Source of the DNA: Tubiluchus corallicola
Lineage: Eukaryota > Priapulida > Priapulimorpha > Priapulimorphida > Tubiluchidae
Length of the DNA: 34,062 bases
Direction of reading: 5' to 3'
NCBI GenBank assembly: GCA_030141605.1
Contig: JAQGDQ010002430.1
Span: 1 to 34,062, forward strand
A program made the translations under genes and the position numbers. Within the stretch, counting starts at the first letter, position 1, and each line of letters starts with the position of its first letter. The notes under the pieces were generated by a model that was given only the letters and a program-made list of their open reading frames with translations, was not told the origin of the DNA and made no database searches. Shown here piece after piece: positions 23,001-31,742 of the stretch.

Positions 23001-24853
23001 CAGAGCAAACACCACAGGAAACCATAACAGAACCACCCGCAGAGAAAAAAAGCAGAGTTCCTACCATACCAGAATCTAAAACATCACCCCCCACAGAAGA
23101 AAAGACAAGTTTAAAATCCGAAACAGCCATAGGGCAAGTAGGCGACTACAATAAAGATTTTGCAGCAGCCAAAAAGTTAAGAGGCAAAGAAACTACTATT
23201 GCAATGCCAAACGGTGAAACAAGGCAAGCACGCTATATGGTAGTAGAAGCAAAGGATATACTTGCCTCCCATAATGAAGACACATTTAACACCACAAAAG
23301 GCTACCCTGTAACAGCACAAGGGCAAAACATTAATGATAGAAATTACAAGGCAGACAAAAACGCTCAATTGGAAGTAGATAGAATAGCTAAAAACCTTAA
23401 TTCAAACATTCTTATTACTAATGCAGCCACCCCTGAAAGTGGCGTACCAATTATATCTCGCGATGGTATAGTAATATCGGGCAATGGTAGAATGATGGGA
23501 CTAAAAAAAGCAATAGCCTCTATACCCGAAAACTACGAAAGATATAGAAACAAATTGGCGAAGGATGCTAAAATATTTGAAATTGAACCTAACAACTTGG
23601 AGGAATTTGCCTATCCTGTTTTGGTTAAGATAGACAAAAATTTTAATAACTACTCTCCCGCTGAACTATCTCTATTTAACACCTCTGCTATGAAAGGCGA
23701 ACGTGTGCAAGATAAAGTGAGAGCATTGGGCAATATAATAAAACAAAATCCTCAAGCCTTGTCTGGTATTATGAACTTGATAAGTAAGTTTGAAAAGCTA
23801 AGTGATTTCTATAATAGCCAATCTGGGATGATAAGGCTAAAAAAAATACTCTTAGACAATGGTATTATACAAAAACAAGAACTACCTACCTATTTTATCA
23901 GAAGTAGTGGTATTACAGCCATAGGCAAACTTTACATAGAAAATGCCTTGTTAGGTATAGTATTAAAGGCAAAAACAATAGAACTACTTAATATAGAGGG
24001 AATGGGCGATGTTAGAAATATAGTAATAAGAGCTTTGCCAAGTATTATAGATAACCTAAGACTACCCCAAGAATATCATCTGTATAACAATATCAACAAG
24101 GCCATAGAACTGGAACATCAAATAAGAAAAGGAAATTTTAAACAAACTGGTAGTGAACACTGGATAAACGTAGAGAGTTTTTTTATGCAAACTTCTATGT
24201 TTAGCCGCAAAGATTATCATATTAACGATAGGTATGTAAATATTCTTTTAAATGAAGGTATTGTTAAATTTAAAAAACACTTAAATTTGTTTAATGATAC
24301 TGCAAAACGTGATAGCACGAATACTCTCTTTACCACAGAAAAAAGAACAAAATATAGTATATTAAGAGAATTAGTATTAAAAGTAAACCCCAAAATAAAA
24401 CCTTATAACTATGATAGCAGCACCAATATTAAAGAAGATAGCAGAGAACCACCCATTAAATACGCACCGATGGACTACCTGTTCCGCAACCTGACGGAGG
24501 AGTTGGAGGAGGAACACCAACAAGGGATAGAGGACTGGGCAATAAGGATGGGAGCGAAAGACAAAGCGGATATGAATCTGACACGGATGGCAGTAGCAGT
24601 AGCGGAAGTACTATATCTAATGATGGAGAACAAAGCAATAACGGAGTTCGTGTTGGCGAATCCGAGCGAGCATTGGAGAATAGCACTACCCGAGATACTG
24701 AACCCAGAGGAGGCGATACTATTCATAGAACAGGACAGAAAAAGTCCGATGAACCCCAACCCGCTGACAGAAAGAGACAAAGGATTCTTAAAAAACTTTC
24801 TCAACGAGATTTTAGCAAAGACCCCGTTAAACGAGGGAGTAGAGAGGATATAG
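20051..24853 (+). CDS. Giant polyvalent protein, N-terminal part with DdrB-like ParB domain
   Basis: The frame encodes 1,600 codons, but the first 1,470 (to about 24460) are probably the true coding part. The N-terminus MERIRYKVGEKTYLIP is typical of Bacteroidota phage polyvalent proteins. Residues about 80-270 are coiled-coil/Glu-rich; 280-600 include Gly-rich hydrophobic segments (IGEMAGGSIGFMIEFAMTGG). Residues 856-995 are ten 14-residue repeats. Residues about 1055-1290 resemble the DdrB-like ParB superfamily domain: RYMVVEAKDILASHN, then GVPIISRDGIVISGNGRMM (GNGR 1144-1147). Such proteins are known or thought to be packaged and ejected with phage DNA (compare P1 DarB) to protect it. Beyond 24460 codon usage in this frame becomes GC-rich at third positions, unlike the gene, and the reading that looks coding is the -1 frame, which carries the helicase part. 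Confidence 0.8.
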   Translation: MERIRYKVGEKTYLIPLNRESDFKMRYPEAVLLPPKIIPTLQEQISKKVRDAAPPLEQQINKKVSSPTLQEQITSPSIDKRQTGFSRTPSTTTTDIPQEYKEVYEKLNTETLGRGMGAVLPLNEQERPSQFNIADFKQSHKQYLQDIARQKLLQEAQEEQSNILPFGEAKYREKIETLASEQGKKVAELEEELHRANTIQDSKEISKLFLLQAADRNQQNKENLLQTYFPLLQSSKGQYQDLNMKDYFYLSGLNKTTDELLKSSQDIINTTDENEGFGQFFMGIGHGLTDYVMEYVDLFRNGNNEVHKQLEDKAKKIQKGEDFSLNEIEIDYLKALGTLNFMLENYMPEAPYTKQIGEMAGGSIGFMIEFAMTGGMAGSLGRKVSKSVYKKLLDSGFKTKAAKNVSKGTGFTTSTIAQASILPSTTKDILTNVGEGKTTAKDFTKAYWDNIAEVFSERLFMGLALPKGAKGIKGMQASNGFEKILKQVGSALSGRGKGVGSYVRATGEEALEEKIAEFLQYFGSEQSAEQFWDNFFDLKNNLIMLGGVASITGGMNSLRIGTSLVDNVRASKRLREAQNYLNPEVQKTIDSIVSDENLSINEKGEAVHNIIASAIETAQSITEINDFVSSISNYYTWKMRDAGNMTDSRRAKIETEQNIKDTEQLQVESDIQGSPTQETEAAIQTTEQPEFQIGDDITFGGNEFKVTQITPDGIVVIDKNKPKNEETGLPNVTFIPQTEVIDAKRIETENTPDVVEPEPTETAAAPTEAIEQTENTEQILPIEFDDKGEVINAVKIDENNYRIKEQFREKKKAEKVIKILENQFEEEFDFTLESVRKDPNNPFSKVYEIKIKKKGATTEQTPQETIAGPTTTEQTPQENIAEPTTTEQTPQENITGPTTTEQTPQETITGPTTTEQTPQENIAEPTTTEQTPQENITGPTTTEQTPQENITGPTTTEQTPQENITGPTTTEQTPQETITGPTTTEQTPQETITEPPAEKKSRVPTIPESKTSPPTEEKTSLKSETAIGQVGDYNKDFAAAKKLRGKETTIAMPNGETRQARYMVVEAKDILASHNEDTFNTTKGYPVTAQGQNINDRNYKADKNAQLEVDRIAKNLNSNILITNAATPESGVPIISRDGIVISGNGRMMGLKKAIASIPENYERYRNKLAKDAKIFEIEPNNLEEFAYPVLVKIDKNFNNYSPAELSLFNTSAMKGERVQDKVRALGNIIKQNPQALSGIMNLISKFEKLSDFYNSQSGMIRLKKILLDNGIIQKQELPTYFIRSSGITAIGKLYIENALLGIVLKAKTIELLNIEGMGDVRNIVIRALPSIIDNLRLPQEYHLYNNINKAIELEHQIRKGNFKQTGSEHWINVESFFMQTSMFSRKDYHINDRYVNILLNEGIVKFKKHLNLFNDTAKRDSTNTLFTTEKRTKYSILRELVLKVNPKIKPYNYDSSTNIKEDSREPPIKYAPMDYLFRNLTEELEEEHQQGIEDWAIRMGAKDKADMNLTRMAVAVAEVLYLMMENKAITEFVLANPSEHWRIALPEILNPEEAILFIEQDRKSPMNPNPLTERDKGFLKNFLNEILAKTPLNEGVERI
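22616..23035 (+). repeat. Ten tandem 42-bp repeats (14-residue linker)
   Basis: Ten units of TTTEQTPQE(N/T)I(A/T)(G/E)P lie between the N-terminal region and the ParB-like domain. Nearly all differences are in a few fixed positions, so units have been copied recently. The antisense strand is open across them only because 42 is a multiple of three. Confidence 0.9.
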
Positions 24854-27800
24854 CAGCGACCGTTCCGCAACTATACCCCGAACAACAGGAAGATACATAT
24901 AAAGCAGAAAAGCAACTTTTCAAAAAAGAAGGATTAAACAAGGGCATACTATTTACCAATGGTACAGGCACAGGCAAAACCTATACAGGAATGGGTATTG
25001 CTAAAAGGTTTGTGTTAGAAGGTAAAAAAAACATTCTTATCGTAGTTCCCACAGACAAAAAGTCCAATGATTGGATTGACGAAGGGGCAAATTTAGACCT
25101 AACAATAACCCAACTTGAAACTACCAAAGATAAAGGCAAGGGTATAGTAGTAACTACCTATGCTAATTTCAGACAAAATAAAGCATTACAAAGTAGAGAC
25201 TTTGACCTTATTATATACGATGAAAGCCAGCACTTAGGACAGAATGCACAAGGTAATAATACTGAGGCTTTTGAGGCACACAAAAGAGCGGCAAAACTAC
25301 CAACTTATGCTTATAACTTAATAAAAGAAAAATATAGAAAAGAAATACCTGAAATGCCCGATGAGCCGACTTGGACTAATTATGAAGGGGACGAGAATAA
25401 ATACAAAAAAGACTATGCCGTTTACGAAAAGGAAAGAAAAGAGTGGAAAGGAAAATATGAAAAAATAAAAGATAAAATTTCCAAAGAGGCAAAACAGCTA
25501 ATAGACAATACCAAAGTAGTATTCTTATCTGCTACCCCTTTTGCATACCACAAAAGCATCTTATATGTAGATGGAACACTGATAGAGATATACCAACATT
25601 TGGATGATTACGCTAATAGAAAATTAGATAAGAGTTATGGTGATAGCTACTATGATAGATATAACCAATTTTTCATAAATAATTTTGGCTATCGAATAAG
25701 ATACAATAAGCTCACTTACCCAAAATCGAGTGTAGATGTGGGACTTATGGAACGTATGTTCTATGAAAATATGAAAAAAGAAGGACTTATTTCTGGTAGG
25801 TCGCTTAAATTAGATATAGATTACTCACGTGAATTTGTATTGTTGGACAGTACATTAGGTAAGGAGATACAAAGCGGACTTGACAGGCTACACGATATTG
25901 ATTCATTTCACAATGAATACCCATTATTACAAGCAAATTTCAGGAAAAAATGGAATAGTCTATATATCTCTCAATTATTAGAGAGCATCAAGGCGAACAA
26001 AATCATTGCCCGAATTGATGAACATTTAAAACTCAATAGAAAAGTAGTTGTTTTTCATAACTACAACAACGCTTTACCCTCGCATCCTTTTAGATTTACA
26101 GTAGATGGGTTAATGCCTAATGAGTACAGTAAATATAAAATAGAAGCGTTACAAAAAGAGATAGATAAATTTAACATTGAGTATAGCCACCTTGTTAATT
26201 TAGATGTTTCTTCATTAGAAAATCCCTTAAAATTATTTCAAAGAGTTTACCGAGACAAAGCCGTTGCCTTTAATGGCAAAGTGCCTAAAAAAATAAGACG
26301 TGAAAATGTAAATAAGTTTAATACTACTAATTCGGGAACGGATATAATTATCGTACAGATAAAAGCAGGAAAAGAAGGTATTTCTCTGCACGATACAGAG
26401 GGAAAACAACAACGTGTATTAATCAACTTAGGACTTCCGACAGCCCCAACTGATGCAATACAAAGCGAAGGACGTATATACAGGATAGGCTCAAAATCTA
26501 ACGCCATAATAGAATACCCTATTATAAATACTTCGTTTGAACAATTTGCTTTTGGTCATAAGATAGCCACACGTTCTAAAACTGCCGAAAACTTAGCATT
26601 AGGAGAGGAAGCCCGTAATTTAGAACAATCTTTTATTGATGGCTACATCAACCATACACAAGAATTGCCCATTAAAGAGCAAGGAATAGGAGGAAAAGGT
26701 AAAGATAAAGCAATCGTAGAAGAATTAAGTAACTTTAAAAGAGCAAAAGCCTTTTACTATGGGCAAGAAACTAAAACCCGTAGCACCAAAAGTAGAGAAG
26801 GAATAGATTATTACCCTACACCAGAACCTATTGGGCTTAAAATGACCCAATGGCTAAGAGCCAAACCCGATGAAAAGCTACTTGAACCGAGTGCTGGACA
26901 CGGAGCAATAGCCCGTTTCTTTCCATCGGACACAAAAAACACGTTCATAGAACCCAGTTATGACCTACTATCGATACTCTCACTAAGAGCAAAGGGCGAA
27001 AAAGAGAATATAAGATTTGAAGACCACCATACAATAAATAAATACGATGGTATAGCAATGAACCCACCCTATGGGGTGCGTTCCAAGACCGCAGGAGAAC
27101 ACTTAAAAAAAGCCTATAATCACTTAAAAACAGATGGTAGACTTGTAGCCCTTGTGCCACAAGGGGCGAGTATGCAAAAACACATAAACAACATACTTAC
27201 ATACAGCAAAAAAACAAAAGACCTTACAACAAACAGGGAGATTGTAGAAACATTACCTACTGATGCACGTTTGATAATGGATATAAAACTCCCCTCTGTA
27301 AGCTTTGAAAAGGCAGGCACAGCAATACCCACCCGTATAATAGTGATAGATAAGCATTTTTCTTACGATGCACCTATGCCATCTGTGCAAAAGATAGACC
27401 TTAGCCACATAAAAGATATTAACGAACTATTTGATGCAATAGAACTGATAGAAGAACCCCTAAGAATAAGAGAACAAATAGAAGAAGAAAATAGAAGAAA
27501 TAACACAAATTATAAAATAAGTGAAAGTGCCAACCTAATAACCCGTAGAGGAACAGAAACAATTTTAAAAGCCTTACAAAGCAAAATAGGCGTACCTATC
27601 AATGTTATTAGTACCCCTGAAATACCAAGTTTTGTAAAAGAAAGGATACCGACAAACACCAACTTAAAAGACATAAAAGGATTTTGTACAAATGGGGAAG
27701 CCTATATCGTGGCAGACAACATAAAAGACCCCGTAACAGCACTGAAAACCTATATACACGAGGCAGTAGGACACAAATCGCTAAGCGAAATGTTGGGTAA

Positions 27801-30800
27801 TGAATACTATAACTTACTCAATGACAGCTACAATCTAATGACGGATGAAGAAGTAGAAAGAATAAGCAAGCTTTACGGAACTTCAAATGTAAAGATAATA
27901 GCCGAAGAGTACTTAGCGGAATTATCAGAATTGGGAGAATTGCCCAAGCAAAAAAGCAAGCTCCAAGAACTAATAAATAGCCTATGGGAAATGATAAGGG
28001 AGTTTTTGGGCTTAAAAGACTTTACACGAACCGACCTTATAAGATTGTTGCATAATCATAAGAATAGACTAATAAACAAAGGATATACAAGTAATGTAGA
28101 ATATGATACAGTATTAAACAGTAACTATGTGTCAAGTAGAATAAGTAAGGAAAACAACAACGATACAAGGTTTAAGGTAGCAAAGGATTCTAAACAAAAC
28201 AAACCCAAACAACAACAACAATCCTTTGTACATAGTAGAAGGCAAAAAATAGAACGTAATGTACTTGACCGTATGTTGAGCGTAAAACTACTGCAACGAG
28301 AAATAGAAAAACAAGGAGGCAATATAAGCGACTTTGCAAATGTGTATGAAAAAGAAAACCAAGCCAGCTCGCGAGTAATGGCAAAGATGGATGAATACAA
28401 TAGAAATATTGGCGACATTCTGCTAAAAAACGTAGCGGAATTAATGAAGAAGTACAAATTGAGCGAAGAAGAAGTAGTAGATTATATGAAATCTAAGCAC
28501 GGCTTAGAACGTAATAAATTGATGCGTAAAAGGGCTGAAACACTAAACGAAAAACTTAAAGAAGTTGGGCGAGAAGATATGGAAGATATTTTTATAAGAC
28601 AAAACTACTCTGGCTACACAGATGCAGAGGCCGAGGTCATCATAAAAAAATATGAAAATATTTTCACAAATGAGGAGCAATATAACTTATGGGAAAGTGT
28701 AAGAAAAGCAACAGACTTTTCATTAAAAGCCTTACGTGATTATGGACGGTTGAGTCAAAGCCTTTATGAACACATTAGCAAAATGTATAAACATTACGTA
28801 CCCCTTAGAGGTTGGCTACCAGAACTTACCGAAGATATGGACTTTGACTATGGAGGTAGTAACGATATTGTTTATGAATGGTTTTTTCAAGGAGCAAAGG
28901 GACGTACAAGCAAATCGGATAATCCACTTGCATATATACAAAGTATGGCATACAGTTCAGTAATAGCAGGCGAAAATAACCTTGTAAAACAAGCTTTTTT
29001 TCAACTTGTTGGCGAAAACAAAAAGTTTATAGGCAAATATTATAGACCGCAAAAAGTTTACTTTGTCAGAACCGACAAAACAACAGAAGAAGGGAGAAAA
29101 ATTTGGGAAGAAAAATTACTTCCCTATGAACACGAACTCTCTGACCCCGAGAAATTTAGAACAGAAATTCCATCAGGCAGCGTAATTGTAAGATATTCGC
29201 CCAATTACAAACAAAGACAACATTTTGTAGAGACTTATTTTGATGGTAAAAAGTTTATAATGGATGTAGCCGACCCCGAAGTAGCAAGGGCGATAAATGG
29301 CAAGCATCACGAGACAAAAGGATTTGCAAGCACCTTAGCAAGTGGGGGGCATCTTATAAACAAAACACTACTGGGCAAGTCTACGAGAATTTTATCTGGT
29401 TTAATGACTGTATTTAACCCCAACTTTATATTCTTTAACTACTTACGAGATGTGCCGTATGCGATGACACGATTAGGTATAAAAGGGGCTTCGAACAAAG
29501 ATATGATAGCGTTTAGTAAATTTATGAAAAATTCGTTCCCCACCATACATAGAGCAGCGGTAAAAGGATTGAATGAAAATACTCCCATAGATGTATACTA
29601 TAAACAATTTGTAATGGGCGGAGGACAAACAGGCTACGCATATTTGCACGAATTGGAAAGCACTAAACAAAAAATTTCGACCCAACTAAAAAGATACAGC
29701 GGAACAAATACAATTTATGATAAAGCTATCTACAATAACATAACCAAAGGAGTAAGTAATGGCTTACGGTACTTAGCCAAAATGAGTGAAGATAGTACCC
29801 GTTTTGCTACCTATTTGTTGTCTTTGCACCAAGGGAAAACGCATCAACAGGCTATTGCAGACGCTAAAAACGTTACAGTAAACTTTAATAGAAAAGGAGT
29901 AATAGCACCCTTTATGAAATCGCTTTATGCTTTCTCTAATGCTGGCTTACAGGGTCTCCACAATGCCGTAGATATGGCAAAGAAAAACCCAAAAACCTTT
30001 ACATCCGTAGCCTTAGCTAATATGCTACTTGGTTTTATCAACTTTACTTTACAGGACCTTGTAAGTATAGAGGATGACGAGGAAAGCTTTGAGTTTAGCC
30101 ATTATAGTACACTCAATGACTACGTAAAAAAGAACAACCTAATAATGATGACAGGAGAAAAAGACAAACATATCAAAGTACCTTTACCCTTCGTATTTAG
30201 AGCTTTTTATGGCTTAGGAGGAACAATATATGAAGTAATGAACGGAGATAAGAATAGAACAGAGGCACTAATAAGCATAATGGAAGGCTTTAATGATAGT
30301 CTGTTCCCTATCGACGTTACTTCTGCTATTACAGCCTCTAAAAAAGAGGGAACAATGAGAATATTTGTACCAACGGGCTTATCGCCTATCTATGGCAGTT
30401 TTAGTAATATCAACTTTATGGGATATGACATATATAGAGAAGGCTTTACCAAAATACAACAAGAATATGACCCCTCGTACACAAGGGCAAAAACATATAC
30501 TAATCCTATATGGATAGAATTGAGCAAGATAATTAATAAATTGGCAGGAGGCGAAGAAAATATAAGCTCTGGCAACATAGGAGATATACCCCCCGAAGTA
30601 TTTAAACATCTATTTCAAGGCTACACAGGAGGAGTAGGCACATTTCTTAACCAAACAATGGAAACAATAATAAACCTTGCAAAGGGTGAAAAAGTAGAAT
30701 GGAGCAATGTACCCGTACTAACAAGGGTATTGGGCGGAGGACGAAGAAATTATAATATCCTATCTCAAAAATATTACCCAATAAAAAGAGAACTGATAGA

Positions 30801-31068
30801 ATTTTACGAGAAAGATAGGCGGAGAAGCAAGGGCAAGTCTTTTACTGAATTGTTGAATATGAAAACAAATAACGATTTGCATAAACTCAATGCTTATCAA
30901 ATAATGAAAAAATACGACAACTACATAAATAAAATAGAAAAACAAATAAAAGAAGATGATATAAGCGATGCCAAGCGTTTGAAATTGGAGGAAGACAAGG
31001 ATAAGGCAATGCGTAAATTTATTATAATAATGCGTGAAAACTACCCTTTTCTTTTGAATGAAAACTAA
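24460..31068 (+). CDS. Giant polyvalent protein, C-terminal part (helicase, methyltransferase, zincin-like, LPD38-like)
   Basis: The open frame starts after TAA at 24457-24459 and runs 2,202 codons; its first conventional start is a TTG at 24673, so it is probably read as a -1 continuation of the 20051 gene. Order of parts: Gly/Ser/Asp-rich linker; SF2 helicase with GTGTGKT (24961-24981), DESQH (25219-25233), SATPF (25528-25542) and QSEGRIYRIG (26461-26490); N6-adenine methyltransferase with LLEPSAGHGA (motif I, near 26880-26907) and NPPY (27061-27072); a zincin-like segment HEAVGH (27757-27774); coiled coil; and an LPD38-like C-terminal region (LSGLMTVFNPNFIFFNYLRD, near 29395-29454). These proteins are cargo of phages and mobile elements, thought to repair, methylate or expose incoming DNA. 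Domains are clear; that all are active is inference. Confidence 0.85.
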   Translation: MRTDGLPVPQPDGGVGGGTPTRDRGLGNKDGSERQSGYESDTDGSSSSGSTISNDGEQSNNGVRVGESERALENSTTRDTEPRGGDTIHRTGQKKSDEPQPADRKRQRILKKLSQRDFSKDPVKRGSREDIAATVPQLYPEQQEDTYKAEKQLFKKEGLNKGILFTNGTGTGKTYTGMGIAKRFVLEGKKNILIVVPTDKKSNDWIDEGANLDLTITQLETTKDKGKGIVVTTYANFRQNKALQSRDFDLIIYDESQHLGQNAQGNNTEAFEAHKRAAKLPTYAYNLIKEKYRKEIPEMPDEPTWTNYEGDENKYKKDYAVYEKERKEWKGKYEKIKDKISKEAKQLIDNTKVVFLSATPFAYHKSILYVDGTLIEIYQHLDDYANRKLDKSYGDSYYDRYNQFFINNFGYRIRYNKLTYPKSSVDVGLMERMFYENMKKEGLISGRSLKLDIDYSREFVLLDSTLGKEIQSGLDRLHDIDSFHNEYPLLQANFRKKWNSLYISQLLESIKANKIIARIDEHLKLNRKVVVFHNYNNALPSHPFRFTVDGLMPNEYSKYKIEALQKEIDKFNIEYSHLVNLDVSSLENPLKLFQRVYRDKAVAFNGKVPKKIRRENVNKFNTTNSGTDIIIVQIKAGKEGISLHDTEGKQQRVLINLGLPTAPTDAIQSEGRIYRIGSKSNAIIEYPIINTSFEQFAFGHKIATRSKTAENLALGEEARNLEQSFIDGYINHTQELPIKEQGIGGKGKDKAIVEELSNFKRAKAFYYGQETKTRSTKSREGIDYYPTPEPIGLKMTQWLRAKPDEKLLEPSAGHGAIARFFPSDTKNTFIEPSYDLLSILSLRAKGEKENIRFEDHHTINKYDGIAMNPPYGVRSKTAGEHLKKAYNHLKTDGRLVALVPQGASMQKHINNILTYSKKTKDLTTNREIVETLPTDARLIMDIKLPSVSFEKAGTAIPTRIIVIDKHFSYDAPMPSVQKIDLSHIKDINELFDAIELIEEPLRIREQIEEENRRNNTNYKISESANLITRRGTETILKALQSKIGVPINVISTPEIPSFVKERIPTNTNLKDIKGFCTNGEAYIVADNIKDPVTALKTYIHEAVGHKSLSEMLGNEYYNLLNDSYNLMTDEEVERISKLYGTSNVKIIAEEYLAELSELGELPKQKSKLQELINSLWEMIREFLGLKDFTRTDLIRLLHNHKNRLINKGYTSNVEYDTVLNSNYVSSRISKENNNDTRFKVAKDSKQNKPKQQQQSFVHSRRQKIERNVLDRMLSVKLLQREIEKQGGNISDFANVYEKENQASSRVMAKMDEYNRNIGDILLKNVAELMKKYKLSEEEVVDYMKSKHGLERNKLMRKRAETLNEKLKEVGREDMEDIFIRQNYSGYTDAEAEVIIKKYENIFTNEEQYNLWESVRKATDFSLKALRDYGRLSQSLYEHISKMYKHYVPLRGWLPELTEDMDFDYGGSNDIVYEWFFQGAKGRTSKSDNPLAYIQSMAYSSVIAGENNLVKQAFFQLVGENKKFIGKYYRPQKVYFVRTDKTTEEGRKIWEEKLLPYEHELSDPEKFRTEIPSGSVIVRYSPNYKQRQHFVETYFDGKKFIMDVADPEVARAINGKHHETKGFASTLASGGHLINKTLLGKSTRILSGLMTVFNPNFIFFNYLRDVPYAMTRLGIKGASNKDMIAFSKFMKNSFPTIHRAAVKGLNENTPIDVYYKQFVMGGGQTGYAYLHELESTKQKISTQLKRYSGTNTIYDKAIYNNITKGVSNGLRYLAKMSEDSTRFATYLLSLHQGKTHQQAIADAKNVTVNFNRKGVIAPFMKSLYAFSNAGLQGLHNAVDMAKKNPKTFTSVALANMLLGFINFTLQDLVSIEDDEESFEFSHYSTLNDYVKKNNLIMMTGEKDKHIKVPLPFVFRAFYGLGGTIYEVMNGDKNRTEALISIMEGFNDSLFPIDVTSAITASKKEGTMRIFVPTGLSPIYGSFSNINFMGYDIYREGFTKIQQEYDPSYTRAKTYTNPIWIELSKIINKLAGGEENISSGNIGDIPPEVFKHLFQGYTGGVGTFLNQTMETIINLAKGEKVEWSNVPVLTRVLGGGRRNYNILSQKYYPIKRELIEFYEKDRRRSKGKSFTELLNMKTNNDLHKLNAYQIMKKYDNYINKIEKQIKEDDISDAKRLKLEEDKDKAMRKFIIIMRENYPFLLNEN
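24790..24796 (+). other. Candidate -1 slippery heptamer A AAA AAC in the polyvalent gene
   Basis: TTA AAA AAC in the 20051 frame contains A AAA AAC, in the correct phase to move a ribosome into the helicase frame 20 codons before the 0-frame stop (24851-24853). It is the same heptamer, in the same phase, as in the portal gene. However, codon usage says the true frame has already changed near 24460, which weakens this site as the real junction. Confidence 0.3.
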
Positions 31069-31076
31069 CTAAGATT

Positions 31077-31742
31077 ATGTCAAGTAGAAATGAAATAATA
31101 GAAAAAGTAAAGGAAAAAATAGATGAATTAGTACCTGCGGAGGCTGATACTGACGCTTTACAAGATAATGAACTGTCTTTTGACGACTTAATAGATAGAC
31201 AAATGAACAATCGCACTATTAAAATGTTAAAAGACTTACCTATTGAATTGCTTAATGGAATAGGAAAAGATGAAAGTTTGCTTGTAGCTACAAAGATTAC
31301 AGAAGATATTGACCCTTATTTTGAACGTGGATATATAGACTTGCCAGATGACTTTTTACGTCTTTTAACCTTCAAGATGGAGGGATGGCAAAAAACACTT
31401 ACCGTACATCTTACAGAAGATAACCCTGACTACAACATCCAAATAAACCCATTTACAAGGGGTGGAGTACGTAATCCTGCCTGTGTACTTATAAGCAAAG
31501 ACGAACATAATAAAAAATTAGAATATTTTTCTGTCCTGAAAGGAGAACCGCATAAAGTAGAGAAATTTATATATGTGCCTAACACTAAACTACCTACTGA
31601 CAATATTGCTGACTTTCCTACACATCTTACAGAACCTTTAACACTATGCTTGTCGGAGGAGGTGCTAAGCATTAAGAATAGACACAACGAGGCGGCTATT
31701 ATACGAGCTAAATATGACGAGTGGTTGAAGCAGTATAGTTAG
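31077..31742 (+). CDS. Head-tail adaptor (connector) protein
   Basis: A 221-residue protein with the pattern of connector proteins found next to portal or capsid genes in Bacteroidota podoviruses: RNEIIEKVKEKIDELVP at the N-terminus, GYIDLPDDFLRLLTFKMEGW (residues 85-104), a middle strand region FTRGGVRNPACVLIS, and a C-terminal helix (EVLSIKNRHNEAAIIRAKYD). It would bind under the portal ring and complete the head. It is the last gene of the rightward operon, 8 nt after the polyvalent gene. Its final 118 nt are the source or relative of the vestigial spacers beside the PPR genes, and its stop overlaps the stop of the convergent PPR gene 3 by 2 bp (TTAG shared). Family assignment is from pattern. 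Confidence 0.65.
   Translation: MSSRNEIIEKVKEKIDELVPAEADTDALQDNELSFDDLIDRQMNNRTIKMLKDLPIELLNGIGKDESLLVATKITEDIDPYFERGYIDLPDDFLRLLTFKMEGWQKTLTVHLTEDNPDYNIQINPFTRGGVRNPACVLISKDEHNKKLEYFSVLKGEPHKVEKFIYVPNTKLPTDNIADFPTHLTEPLTLCLSEEVLSIKNRHNEAAIIRAKYDEWLKQYS
31622..31742 (+). repeat. Functional copy of the duplicated adaptor 3' end
   Basis: This segment is in frame in the adaptor gene and matches the vestiges at 5852-5973, 7602-7680 and 33356-33477. Differences from all full spacers include CTTTAAC for CTATAAC, TGTCGG for TGTAGG and TATACGAGC for TATACCCAGC, so the spacers form their own lineage. Confidence 0.85.

Noticed and set aside
22516-23130. Antisense frame of 204 codons across the 42-bp repeats
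   Set aside because: A repeat-periodicity artefact; the sense strand has the domain-bearing gene.
24460-24853. True dual coding in two frames
   Set aside because: Third-position composition fits only the helicase frame; the other is GC-rich at third positions and is best explained as an incidental extension.
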